Position numbers and translations under genes: made by a program
Shown here: one piece after another, positions 37,541-49,825 of the stretch
How the letters are laid out: every line of letters starts with the position of its first letter
Numbering within the stretch: the stretch's first letter is position 1
Assembly: GCA_009760855.2 (NCBI GenBank)
Contig: WPIO01000057.1
Coordinates: 1,519,501-1,583,500, forward strand
Source: Cristatella mucedo
Lineage: Eukaryota; Bryozoa; Phylactolaemata; Cristatellidae
Reading direction: 5' to 3'
DNA: 64,000 nucleotides
The notes under the pieces: model-generated
Told to the model about the DNA's origin: nothing
The model's input: only the letters and a program-made list of their open reading frames with translations
Databases searched by the model: none

Positions 37541-37771
37541 CAGCTGCCAGAAGCACGCCTCGTCAGACATTGAAAAGACTTTCAAAGATCCGGCTCTGAC
37601 TGAATGAACGCCATTGCAGAATAAGATAGGTTCCCTGCAACAGCACACCGTTGCCGTTTCACTTCGAGCTGAGGCGTGGTGAGCGACCTGATGCTATAGT
37701 AATTGCTACTTTTAGTAGTATACTTACATTTCGCAGGTTTAAATGACAGACAGTAAGAAGGGCGAAGGAAG
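37540..37771 (+). repeat. Right copy of the ~230-bp direct repeat
   Basis: Fused to the LINE inside the codons after QLVQNSAA. The junction has a CAGCTG microhomology. Lies in the intron just downstream (minus-strand sense) of Ig exon 3. Confidence 0.85.
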
Positions 37772-38026
37772 GATGCATACATGCTCCTACTGACTAGCCA
37801 AAGACTGTATACATCGACTAATGGTTGCAGCACACTGAATGTTTTGCTGTTACAGTTTTAGAGTCCGAAGATGCCGATAGATATCAGCCTCAAAAGCAAA
37901 GGAATAAAAAAGTTCGTAAATAAATGTTCTAAGGTAAGCAATTAGAAAACGCATACTTTTAAAAGAGTAATACAAAACATCACCTAACAAAAGCTACAAA
38001 TAAAAAACCAGGTACATACTGATTAC

Positions 38027-38263
38027 CTTTCCATATGATAGTGATAAATCCCGTAGCCATTTTACGTGTTTTCGGATTGGTTCCATTGCAGTCGAGGAAC
38101 TTTGAACTTCTGCCAACAGAGCAATTTTGGTTTGTGCAGTTAATAGTCATGCCCGTACTGCTCCAATTGAAGGACGTGATTGGTGGATTACTTGTCAAAG
38201 GACAAGTTACAGTTCCTTCGCCACTATCAAATGTAACATTAGAGAAGTTGTCATCAGGACCAT
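38027..38263 (-). CDS. Ig-like domain exon 3 (short)
   Basis: 237 nt (79 codons), acceptor CTCTTTTTCAG and donor GTAATC, phase 1 on both sides. C21 (GTVTCPL), W34 thirteen residues on (SFNWSS) and C59 in LDCNGTN mark a compact C2-like domain. C43 and C48 may form an additional disulfide. It is dense in N-glycosylation sites (N6, N9, N33, N42, N47, N60). It is shorter than a full Ig domain and ends soon after the F strand (GFITIIWK). It lies about 0.26 kb downstream, in + coordinates, of a direct-repeat copy that flanks a LINE. Confidence 0.72.
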
Positions 38264-38264
38264 C

Positions 38265-40708
38265 TGAAAAAGAGAACCAATACTTCTATATCGAATCACT
38301 ACCTATTTCAGTGCTGATAAATAAAGCCGGCCCTTACTGTTACATACAAGTCCTAGTAAGAAAATAGGGCAAGCTCAATCACTTTCGCAAGTACATATAT
38401 ATTACCTCATGATATCCGTTAGAAAATGCAACAAAGCACACTTTAACATTCTCATCTGCTTATTAGATTAATGTCGGTAAATAGATAAGAGGCGAAACCT
38501 AGCAGCTAAGAGCAATGCCAGTTAGGGTGTATTTGTTGGCATTCCGAGCATTTCTGTGACATTTATCGGGCTAACACTAAAAATTGGGCACACCTATCTC
38601 CTCTGGCGTCTGCAACTAAACATTCCGTCCTGATCCGAACTCACCTGAGACTAGAAAACCCAAACAGCTACACAATCAAGTCAACAGATTTCAGCTAGAT
38701 AACTTTGTGAAAGTTGTGGCTTCCTTTAACATGTAGGCTTTTTACAACTGAAGCTATTCAAATATGACATCTCTCTCGCCTTCAATATTTCCCATTTTGC
38801 ACATTTGCCAGCCTACCCTAATAGCCTTTGAAAACCGCTTAGGTAAAGTAAACGAATGACTGTCTGATGTATACAAAGAAGATATGCTACTACTGTTGTG
38901 GATCAAGCCACCCCTCCAGAACGATTCCCAAACCATGTAAGGATGATTCTACCACTTCCATATTCAAAAGCCTGAAGGAAAAAATTCCATAACCACCGGG
39001 GAGCACCGACGGGATAATTGAACCAATTATTTGTTTTTATAGCGGACCTGGTGGCAAGAGTACACAAAGCACTAACTGTCAAAAACGACACCTAATTTCC
39101 AAACACGCGTTCCGTGTTGCTAAACACTGCCGCCGGCTGAAATAAAGATATCTCCTACCAGATCCACATGCTTGTGATGCATCTAAGTAGGATTACCGTT
39201 GTTGCATCTTTTAGTAAGAGGCACTTTGCCTACGTATTACTTCGAATGCTTGACGGCAAGCTTTAAGCTCACCAGTGGCAAACGCAGATTCCGGTACTTT
39301 ACATTGTATTAACTGCTCATTATCGTATACTCAGTTTTATGGCGACGTTTATCAAGATAGCAGCATACTAATAGTCCTAGTTCCTGCAGGCTATTCACGA
39401 AAGATGTAATGCAGTTATAGTACCAATAATTTTTATTAGGAGCACTTTTTAGAACCCGATATCCTTCACAGAATCCAAAAAGTAACCCAAATTGAATAGC
39501 CTAACGGCGACTCGTGTCTTGCAACAGCTAGGAACATAATGATAATATTTCGCCTGAGCAGAGCATGCTATAACTTTGCCCAATATGCCCTAGTGAACAT
39601 TGCAAAGCTTACAGATCCTTTTTTGGTAGGATCTCAGGTTCAAAAAATTACCGATTAAATTGCAATTTTTCATGCAAATCAATAATTAATACGAAAAAGT
39701 CTCGTTAGGTATTACTAAATTATATCTTAACTATGATTATGTGAATATAGCTTATACTAAAACCGTGTAATTTGCACGAACAACATGCATAATGTAAAAG
39801 GAATTCAATAATTTGGAGAATTCGTGAGGAACGTGCGTAACTATAGTGAAAGGATTTGTATGGAAAAAGCGGAAATCGAACACAATATAATTTGCATATA
39901 CTGGTGCATGTGGTTGAAGTGTATTTCGATTCGCAGTTCTGTTGAAGTCTAAGCAAACGTTAAGTCATTCGATTTTTCCAAACGTCGGGCTTGTTTTTTC
40001 TGTAAGCTCTTAGTTTCAAGTATTTACATTGCATGTCTTATTCTAACGTATTAGGAAGCCAGTCGATAGAATGTTGCAGGTCATTCAAGGGGACTGCTAT
40101 TAGTGCGAGTTCCGAATCGAGTATTCCTACGATTAGGTAATCACTAGTCACGGGAAGTATTTAGTCACCTTTAATAGTTATTTAATTGGTGCTAACGATT
40201 TATCCAGCTTAATCAGGCAAAGTAATATTCGCTTTGAGTATATATATACTGTCCAACATGCAAATGAGACTCAGAACATGTTAAACAATGTAAATTGGTT
40301 TGTTTTTCTAAAAATATCCCATGGCTCACATTACCCGATTAGCTGTTGAAGTACTAATGAATGGATGGAAATTGCTACCTCAGTCTAACACACAAGCCTA
40401 ATGGATTAACGAACCCCATCGCGGAATGAGTGGGCTTACATCGAATTTTGAATGCCGAAAATATTGTAGTCTACAAGCAACAATAAAGTAATTTAATCAT
40501 TTCTGAATCTAGCCAAAATTCCATGTGAAAGACTGAGTAAACATCACACAGCCATTGAAACTAATTGAGGCTGTTGACGTGACATTTCTATTCATATTAT
40601 GACAAGCAGTGGCATTGGTAGTCCGGGCATCACCATTGCATCTTCACTATATCTAACAAAAAGCTGTTACTATTGTCAGGTGTCAAATAGTACAGATAAC
40701 GTAGACTC
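38265..40708. other. Intron between Ig exons 2 and 3
   Basis: No LINE or other repeat recognised. Short frames only. Confidence 0.55.
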
Positions 40709-40710
40709 AC

Positions 40711-41034
40711 AAGCAACGTTAAAGGTAGCAGAAACTGTTTCGGGATCCAGAAAATCAATTCGCTCTGGTGGTTGGCCAGTGCATTTCAATTCCGTGCCAT
40801 TAATGCTGCGATTTCCTGTTATAAAGAGTGAGATTGTAGCGTTGGTGAAACCTGTGCTATCTTTCTCTGTAGATAAAATTAAAGTGTGACCAAACTCAGT
40901 ATTCCATGACAGCAAGTACGCCGGCTTGCTATTAATTGACGTGCAATTCACAGTCGTGTTTTTTCCTTCTTCGATGTCAATTATGGTGACCTTGGTTTCG
41001 CCTTCGTTGCTAAGGTAAATCTCGTCAGGTTTCT
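40711..41034 (-). CDS. Ig-like domain exon 2
   Basis: 324 nt (108 codons), acceptor TTTACAG and donor GTGAGT, phase 1 on both sides. It shows the core Ig pattern: C31 in TTVNCTS, W44 thirteen residues later in LLSWNTE, and C85 in ELKCTG. It ends with a G-strand-like TVSATFNVA. N-glycosylation sites at N26, N30, N65 and N79. The N-terminal stretch (EIYLSNEGE, then VTIIDIEEG) fits the A and B strands. This is the most canonical domain of the gene and the best anchor for a family search. Confidence 0.78.
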
Positions 41035-41035
41035 C

Positions 41036-41738
41036 TGTAAAGCGCGATCGTTATGCAAGAAGGAGTCAATGACGTCGGTCGTATGAGAAGATGCACAATT
41101 CAAAAAATTAACCATCGAATAAACGAACTGTGATTACCCATGCTCGGAAAACGTGGTGGGTGTAAGCAGCATAGTCGGGAAATACAGCAAAAATCACTGA
41201 AAATCTTCAAGCCCACCGGCTTGCAGTAAAGAAAAACTAAGCTTTCATGGATAGCCAGCAATGCATATGTGAAGATTTTGTATTGCTCAAAATCTGTAAG
41301 AGAGATTTTTTATTGTCGATATAACATAACGACACCAGTATAATTGCAGGAGAAGATACCAAAGCCTCTGTCTGGGAAAAACTTCATTTTCCATGCACAA
41401 AATAAAGCAGTTCTTAATTGAAATATTGAAGTAATACCAACACCTAAATAATCGTATCGTGTAACTTTTCAAATATACTTGTGTATACTATATCAGTAAA
41501 AAAGTAAATTTAAGTGTATTTATATATGCTGGCATACACGAGTATGCAAGACTACATGGACGATTGCTTCTCTAGATTCTTCGTCATCTAGATATCCTAG
41601 ATTAGACAGTCCATCCTGAGATTGGAGCATCCCTTTTCGAATTCCACTCCTCGATCAGGTTAACTCAGTTCTCATGTTCATCTATTATTAGCAATAACTT
41701 AAAGTAACTTACCTCTGCTCTAACTTCACCAATAAAAA
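41036..41738. other. Intronic DNA upstream of Ig exon 2
   Basis: AT-rich, no feature supported. Confidence 0.5.
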
Positions 41739-41739
41739 A

Positions 41740-42165
41740 AAACATGTAGGTGTTATGCAGGAGAGTTTTGTATAGCTCACTCACAGCCGAAGCCGCTTTC
41801 GCAAAGCATTCTGCAGCCAACAGAGTTCATCTCACAAACCCGGACAAAGTGGGAAGCATAGCAGAGCCATGAGAGCAGTCGAAATAATGAGTACCATGGA
41901 GATAGCAGCTCCGGACCACTGGTAAAGTTGTGCCATAGTCGGCAGCACTAGAGTATTTGTCGTTGCCTAAGAATCGTGGAAGTGAGTTCCACAATATATA
42001 ACCTACACATCTAAAGTTTCTGTTTCCAAAGATCTTTAAGCCACGGAATTGTACAGACAATTTATTTTCAATGCATGACCTGAGGCCACAAGCAGTCTGA
42101 AAATAGTGCAGCAGTTCAGCTAGGTATTAAGATCCAAGCAGTGACTGGCCATTTGGGTGAATCAT
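41740..42165 (-). mobile_element. LINE family B 3' end
   Basis: Reads the family B C-terminal region on the minus strand (YILWNSLPRFLGNDKYSSAA, ATMLP-type block) and its 3' end, truncated 5'. Inserted in the intron between Ig exons 1 and 2. Confidence 0.8.
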
Positions 42166-42179
42166 ACAAATCTTTGTTT

Positions 42180-43640
42180 TCCATAGGCTATTTTCATTAC
42201 CTTATTGTTTTTATTTTAGTAGGCCAATAATGACCCTATCCTAAACATCAATTCCAATGAAAGATTAATCCTTGTCCTCTAGTGCCCATTACTACTGTCC
42301 TATTTATAATGTGCTGGATCTGCTGCTGCTTTCATAATTGAAATGAGAAATATTTCCTCAGCCTTAGGTCTTGTCCCGGCAAATTTATATGGGCTATTGT
42401 GAGACAGCTATTAAATGAAGCAGTTCTAGAACAAGATGAGTTGAATAGCTTTCTTCAAGTCCACCTCATGCCGTTTTTATAAAATAAACTTAAATGAGTT
42501 GTGGCACACCAAGTTTAAGGATAATATACAGCAAATCACTCTACCGAGTCGGCATTAATTTGTTGTTTAATGAACTTCAGTTGTCAGAGCTGTGCAAACT
42601 CTCTCTGATTTTTCTGCTTAATCATTCGGTAGCATTGGTTATTCTATCTTACACACACCTGAAAGAGCATTTCGGATCTCGCCATTAGGTCACTGCCACT
42701 GCAATACATTAAATTAGCTATATCTCACCGGAATACTCAATATTATTAAAGTAAATGAGCCAATATTGTCAAAGAAACCCCTTGAGGTTCAAACGAGGCA
42801 TGGCAACGATTGGATCCAGCAAAAAAAGAGGTAGTGCTTTTAGAATGGTGAGATAGTAGATCTAATAAGCAGAATAGAGCTGAACAAAAATGGAACTGAA
42901 AGTGAGTGACATAACCTTGACGTCAACGCCTTGCTTGACAGAGAGTCGATGCAGGTCGGCGAAAAAGAGTGTGTTGTGGTAACCGAAAAGGTCATGACAG
43001 ATAGCCTAACTGGAGAGTTTTCCACTAGCAGCGATTACACAATTGCACTGGCCGATAGACTATCAAGTACTGAGTTACATTATTTCAGACGGGATTTCAT
43101 AAATGCAAGGGCCAATTTTTAAGTGGTATGCCTGTTTAAAATTGGCTACATTTCAGCAATTTATTGTTGCTGCTGTTTAGTAAACTTGACTGTCGAACTG
43201 ATTTAGTCGCTTGATGACAGGTCACTTTGGAAGGGGACATCTGGATTTCAAACAGATTCAATCGGAGAGATGGTGCGGGAGACGATTTTCAGAATTAACC
43301 TCATACCGAGTAAACTTCAAAAGCAATAGAGATCATGCATTTATTTGAAATGCCCCCAATGCCTTCAACTCACTCCTATTGCACGTCACAACGTACCCTG
43401 ACATGACGACACGTGAAATGAACTACACATGGACCTTTTTATAACATCACTTGGTGAATCGTTGTGATCTTTTCTTAACATGGATGTGTGAGCTTGCCAT
43501 ATTCATGATCAATGGGAACGATACCACTCTTGTTTGTGTGATTATGTCATTGCGGCATCTGTAATTTGCCTGGAAAATGATTTACTTACCGAGGGCCCTA
43601 GACGAATGCATTTTTAGTGTAAGTAAGCTTACCTCAGGTC
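42180..43640 (+). mobile_element. LINE family A copy with an inverted middle
   Basis: 42180-42780 is plus-sense reverse-transcriptase N-terminal and palm debris. 42785-43320 is the C-terminal block on the minus strand. 43325-43640 returns to plus sense at the point where the inverted block stops in canonical order and continues to the 3' end. All frames are decayed. Confidence 0.65.
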
Positions 43641-43759
43641 TTAGCAATATTAGGTCTCCAAAGCTACCATTGAGGAGGCATTGCACATTTCATGGACTGC
43701 TTTATCGATAAGGAGGGGGAAATCTTAGCCATTTCTTTAACGTATTAGTAAAGTCCTTT

Positions 43760-44310
43760 GACACAGTCAGATTTACAGCTTTTTATTTGAAAAAAAACAA
43801 GAAAACAACTGACTTCAAAGGTTTATCGCTCACTCTTAAGTCTCTTTATTCTTTGGTTCCAGCCTTGTTGTCAGATCTACTGCTTCACCAAGCTAATCAT
43901 AAAACAATTAGCTTAACTATTCCTCCTAAAACCTTGGCTTCTTGTACAGCCATGCCTTTAGCTCTTTTGCTCACAAAGCCTGGAACTCTTTCCGACATGC
44001 ATCACGGCCTCCGGTATTTAACCACATTTAAAAATAACTAAAGACACAGCACCTTATCTGTGTTTTTACTGGATCCCTGCGATTCGCTTTTTATCTGCTT
44101 ATGGTTGCTGGCTCTGAGTAAGCTGCTACTAACCACAACTTCATACTGACCTTGTGCATGCTACCCCTAATCTCATTATTTTCGTCGTTTATTTAGAATT
44201 CTTCCACTGACGATTCGATCGTATTTCTTTTGCAGCAAATTTAAAATTTCTAGAGATATTGGGTCTTCCTATGGCGTTATATCGATCGTATCATTATTAC
44301 GATACCATGA
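43760..44310 (+). mobile_element. LINE family A 3' copy
   Basis: Starts in the KVLSLTFRSLYSLAP equivalent (43800-43870) and runs through the 3' region to a decayed stem-loop and AT-rich tail. Ends about 120 bp before the donor side of Ig exon 1. Confidence 0.75.
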
Positions 44311-44430
44311 TTATAATGGCTTCCTAAAGATAAGGGATACAAATAATCAAACACTGATTCGATAGCTGGAAACAGCAAACTATAACTTGTTTTCTTATCC
44401 TGCATTATGAAAAGACAAAAATGTACTTAC

Positions 44431-44805
44431 TCGCTGTTGACATGTTAAATGAGTGAGAAACCACATCAGTTTTCGCAACTTGAGCGACTGTGCAGACGTA
44501 GTTTCCATCAACAATTGAATTCAGGAAAAAAGTGCACTGCACTTTATTTGGTTGAAGAACATTCAACGAGGAATTGCACACTCCTCCACACCAATCATAG
44601 GCTGACGTGCGATTTTGAATTGCATTACCAGGCAAGCAATAGGTAGCGTTGTATTTCATATTTTCAGGAGAGACAGATATCTGTGTCAATAGATCAGTAG
44701 CCTTTTGACCGTCAGGCAGCGTTGCAGTGCACGAGAATGTCACTAATCCACTCACAGGAAAGTACATAGTCGGCAAATTCGGCTGTACTTCAAAATTTAG
44801 GCCCC
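44431..44805 (-). CDS. Ig-like domain exon 1
   Basis: 375 nt (125 codons), bounded by the acceptor AAATTGCAG and the donor GTAAGT, phase 1 at both ends. Residues 22-26 read VTFSC, giving the B-strand cysteine. Residues 101-107 read GNYVCTV, the typical F-strand Y-x-C motif. Further cysteines at 57, 73, 77 and 91 suggest extra disulfides in a long, atypical loop. There are four N-glycosylation sites (N53, N65, N78, N121). The first cysteine to Y-x-C spacing (79 residues) is on the long side, like a V-type domain with an insertion. There are no stops or frameshifts. I see an extracellular Ig-like domain; the ligand cannot be told from sequence. Confidence 0.72.
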
Positions 44806-44809
44806 CTGC

Positions 44810-47185
44810 AATTTAAAAATGACCGAGTAAAGGACTTACATATAGATGCACTTGTGCAGCACAGGTACTGTTGGTCTTTGCAAACGTGCTGTCTACGACC
44901 TCTATTCTATATCGATACCATCGACAGTATTTCAGCAAGAGCGCTAAGATCACTATCGCTTCTAAGTCGTGGTACAGAAATACGGGTCATCCATGTTATT
45001 AAAAATGATCTGTTTTGAGATAATCGGGTTTTAACGAGCCATCCTCCTGGCCCAAACTGCTATCGAAGTTTGCTTTAAACACGGTTTGTCCAGGAAGATC
45101 GCCGTACCGAAAATCCGAATCACGTTGTTAATTATGCAAGTTTTTTATTCTGTTCTAATTACTAGCTAAAATTCTTTTAAATCGGAATATCACATTGCAC
45201 AACGATGCAGAAAAGAGAAAGCATTGCTGACCACTCATCGGATTAGGCTCGTAAGCTATATGCCCATAAGAGCTTGACGAAGACAGGCAAAAAATCCCAC
45301 CACCTACAATACGGGCTCACGAGTTGGTATGACTCACGATAAGTAAAACTCGGGTATTGGGATATGTTAAACATGCATAAAGTCAAATGACCTTTAATGA
45401 ATAAATGCTAACGGCTCTGGTCACCTGCAAACAGAATAATCTAAACCTTTGAAATCTTGTCACTTGGTAAGCCACAACCAATTATTATGCTGCAAAGCAC
45501 AAACAGAAAGGAGGGGCACTACGACAGTTTTACAGGGATGCCAAATTAGTTTTAAACACTGCCAGAATCGTGTGGGAAGCTAACTTATGGCGACACAATT
45601 AAACAGAACGGTGGTGCTCCTGCCATGCATTCGAGAGCCAGAAAAAGATAATAATTGTAAAGCACAAGGAACATCATCAGCCGTGTATAGTCAGCTAAGG
45701 CTCGGGTGTACCAGACTGCCGTGGATTGCTTTTGACTTATATGGCCGATGGAAAGCAGATTCGTTTAATTTTTTACCCAAACTGAAATATTTTGCTTGCA
45801 TCGGTGACAAAATAAAGCCTACTGGTAATACGTGTCTGAATTCATGTTTCTGTTAAGGGCAGGAAAAAATTTTCATGGTGTAACTTAACATCGACAGGAT
45901 CCATATCCGATTCTTGGATTCATCCCCACCCTTTGCAACAAAAAATATTTCTTCCCGACTTCAGGATATTAGATTACGATTGCTATGTCTCATGATGGGC
46001 TGCTCATTTATTTCCAAAAAAGATTTAAACTTAAAGAAGTCACTGGTAAAGTTCGATCATTTCTAAACGTTTATCCTAATTAGGTTATCTTCCTATGCAT
46101 TTCGATGAAACCCGGAATCGGTTTCTTCGCCTTACTCCAGTTAATCTTTCGTGAGAATAGGTCTAGAGATTAGTTTGACCATCAAGAACTGACTTTCGAA
46201 ACCTAGAGATTGTTTTATCCACATAACCTCTATGTTACGCTTACCGTCCGGCTTCAATGAACCACTGTGAACTCGTGATTGCAACGTTGCACGTACTTGA
46301 GAGTTCATGGGCGTTTTTAGCCTCTGTAGGCCTGATTCGCCGTTGCCAATTCCAAAGGCTTAATTTAAAAATCGAATATTTATATACATTCATGTAGGTT
46401 CTGTTTAAATTCTTAGCAAAAATGCTACAAACAACGATATTGTCGGGCGTTTAATGTAGAACCGTTTCAGCCCTTTTGATAAATTTATAATTCTAATATA
46501 TTCCTGAGAAGAATTATGAAAAATCGATAACAAAAATCAGTAGGTTTAGGAGCAAACGTAGCATAGAGAAAACATATGCAGAATAATAGAGCCTAATAAG
46601 GATAAAACAATTCACTGCTATACCCTACGTAGATCAAAGACAAATAAATTTATGACTAGTATAGTTTAATCTGAAGAAACTGGGTAAAAATGCAATATTT
46701 CTCACTAAATTTTTGGCTTATCCATATGGATCTTCTCACTAAAATCTAATTTTACCAAACTTTTTCAATTAATGCCACGATGACAGCTATATTATCGGTT
46801 TGCCTAAAATGTAAAGATGATTTGCATTCGTGAATCGATGATGTTGCTAATTACTAATGAAAATTTACAGCTATTTAGCTGAAAACCTTTGTGTCTTGAC
46901 GGCATATGTCTCGTCTTACTATGGAAAAATGTTCCCTAAACTTAAGGCGATAGAAGCTGCGACCTAGTTCCCTTTACATAGTTGAGTCTCCTTAAGTGTT
47001 GTGTATTCCAGCCGTCGAAATGGTCAGTCGCCGAAGTTTTGTTTTAAGAATATGCATCATTTCTAAATTGTTCTTACTGTTTCAGTTAGCCACCCTGTAG
47101 TTAGACACCATCTCAGATTACATAGTTTACGTCATAAATCTAGTCACCAGCTTTCCTAATTTATCTAAAATCATGGAATAAATTC
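44810..47185. other. Intronic DNA upstream of Ig exon 1
   Basis: No supported exon or repeat. An 89-codon plus-strand frame (45587-45856) has no recognisable motif. Confidence 0.5.
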
Positions 47186-47189
47186 CACT

Positions 47190-49100
47190 TTTTCCTAATA
47201 CTGACAGCCGAAAGGCTTTCAGCCTTCTATACTAAAATTATTGTGGACATTCGTGCGTCTCTTAAGCTCTCTTCGACTAAAGCAGTCACGGTTCCGCAAC
47301 CAGTAACCTACCTTAATAGGTTCTCCGACGTGTCTGCATTCGATCTACCTACCTTCATAAGGTCTAGCAAAAAGCGTTCGTCTCCTGAAGACCCAATACC
47401 CTCAACTGTGTGGTCTTCACTAGACGACTAAATTCGCCCTGCCATAACTAAGATTTTAATGCTTCTCTGGAAAAGGGGGTCGTTTCCAAGTCTTTCCAAT
47501 CGGCAATCGTTCGAACCATAGTTAAAATGCCTAGATACAGAGGTCCCTGTAAACTATCGCTCAGTTTTCCTTCTTTCGTTCTTGTGAAAGATTCATGAAC
47601 AATGTTTTGCTAAGCTACTGGTTAAACGCATTTAAAATAATGAAATTTCGGACTAGTTTCGATCAGGTTTCCAAGAGGCAGCACTCCACTGAAACTGCTC
47701 TCCTTCGTGTTAACAATGACATTCTACGTGGCAAAGACGACGGCAATGTCACTGCCCTAGCTCTTCCTGATCTGTCTGCTGCCTTCGACACTATTGATCA
47801 CGACGTTCAACTCGAACCATTGAGAACAAGGATTGGTCTGGCAGACAAAGCACTGGTTTGTGGCTTGGTTCTAATCGTACTTGTCTGATTGTGCTCAATC
47901 CGTGTCGTTTGGGGGTCTAGTCTAACAGACCAAAAGGGTGACTTGTGGAGTCCCTCAAGGGTGTGTACTCGGTCTACTGCTGTTCTCCATTTATAGTTAA
48001 CCTCCGGAAAAAGTGAGTAAGGCCCATGGAATAGGATATCACGTCTATGCCAATGATACTCAGTGGTATTTGTCATTCAAACCATCCGAATCTTCTACAG
48101 CAACTGAGAAACTGAATGCTTGCCTTGCCGATATTCAACCTTGGATGAAGGAAAACTTCATGACATTAAATGATGATAGAACCGAACTGCTGCTCATACG
48201 ACACCCTAAGCTTGTGGCTGGATTACAAGGCTTTGCTAGTCTAATAGGGGATGCTGTTTTGGGACCATCACCACGTGATCGAAATATAGGTGTCGTTTTA
48301 GACAGCTGCCTCAACTTTAAATGCTTCATTCAGTAGACTGCTTCAACAGCTAGCCATCACATCTAATCCATATCCAAGATTAGGGGCTGTCTTCCACAGT
48401 AGCTTGTAAAAAAGTTAACTTGATACTAGGTTCGGTCTCGGATTGATTATCGTAATTTCCTTTTGGCTGGGCTAAAAGAAAAAGCTATTCGGCTACTACA
48501 GCAGACTATGAATATGGCTGCAAGGCTAGTCTTCAAGTCCCACTGGGTTGAGCACGTGTCTCCGTTGCTAAAAGAGCTAGGATGGATGCCGGTTGAGCAA
48601 TGGATAAAGAGCGAAGTTCTTACCCTAACCCAAAAGGCCTTCAACGGCTTGGCTCCTTCGTACCTAGCTGAACTGCTGCATCAGTTTCAGCCTGTTCGTG
48701 CCCTCAGGTCTTCTGTTGACAATAAATTAAGTGTCCCATTTTCCCGCTTAAAGACCGTTGGCGACAGAAGCCCTAGCTCTGCAGGTCCTAGACTGTGGAA
48801 ATCGCTTCCACAGTTCTTAGGCGATGACAACTAATCTCCTGCTGCCGACCGTGGCACTCCTTTTGAGCAGTCCTGAGCTGCTACTTCCATGCTATTCACT
48901 AACTCATCTGCTCTACTGACTCTCTACGCTTCACACTTTCATGTTGCTGAGTGAGACGAAGTCTGTTGGCTACCGAATGCATACTGAAAGCAGCTTATGC
49001 TGTGAGTGAGCTTTGGACAACTCTCCTGCGTAACGTGCACATGGTCTTTATGAATTTATAGAGTTACAGACGGAGATACATCACATTAAATCGCACACCG
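47190..49100 (+). mobile_element. LINE family B copy
   Basis: From the linker (AVTVPQPVTYLNRF) through the palm (LPDLSAAFDTIDHDVQLEPL at about 47760-47820), active site (YHVYANDTQWYLSF, Asn for the first Asp, at about 48040) and ASLIGDAVLGPSPRDRNIGV. A long C-terminal frame follows (48463-48834: MNMAARLVFKSHWVEHVSPL, FSRLKTVGDRS, PRLWKSLPQFLGDDN) and a 3' end with ACATT-like remnants at 49075-49090. Five or more frame breaks. Confidence 0.88.
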
Positions 49101-49825
49101 GCTACCACATCCAAGTTCTCTCTTGCATGTGTGACAATATCCTGTCATGGTCTTGGTAACCCACTACTTGGTAGGCTATCGGCCTGCCAAATCCGGCCCC
49201 AACTTCTGGTGCAATTCCCAACGGCTAGGCTTGTCTATAGCGAGCCTGGCATTTTATACATCACAACACTTCTTTCAGACCTGCACAGGCTACTAGACAA
49301 CAACCCATCTACTTCAAGGTTTTGTACCACTCGTTTTTAGGTTACTTAATTCTCTAGCCCAGCCTATCTATAAGATCTAGTACCCCATCAGTTATGGCTT
49401 AGTATTACCTGCTTGTCGGAGTCTAACTGGTTACTTATACCTTGCAAAACGTCAAATTTTTTGGAGAGTGTGCATTTAATTTATGTGCGCAAAAAGCCTA
49501 GAATTCCCTCTCAACTTTCCTCACGAGAAACCCTCAATTGACCACATTTAAAGAGAGGCTAGAAATGCCCCTCTATTTATACTTGCTTTTAGTGGATCCA
49601 TGCGATGCGACCTTTATAGAATTACACGTACTGTATATGCTACCACTAACTACACTTGCATGCTGTCTCTGCGTGTGTCACCTCTAACCATATTTTTCTA
49701 GTGGTATCTTGAGCGTGCTGCAACTAACCACTCGATCCGTTTCCTTGCAGAGAATTTAAAGCGCCTAGAAAGACACCAAGTTATCTGAGTTGCTTTATCG
49801 TGTGTGTGATTGTTACTATGTGGAC
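49101..49825 (+). mobile_element. LINE family A 3' copy
   Basis: Begins within the LVHAFVTSRLDFCNSLLAGL equivalent directly after the B tail and continues to a decayed stem-loop near 49757-49797. Joined head-to-tail to the B copy. Confidence 0.75.

Noticed and set aside
45040-45125. Short minus-strand peptide reading DSDFRYGDLPGQTVF
   Set aside because: Open for about 40 codons only, with no acceptor or donor in a matching phase.
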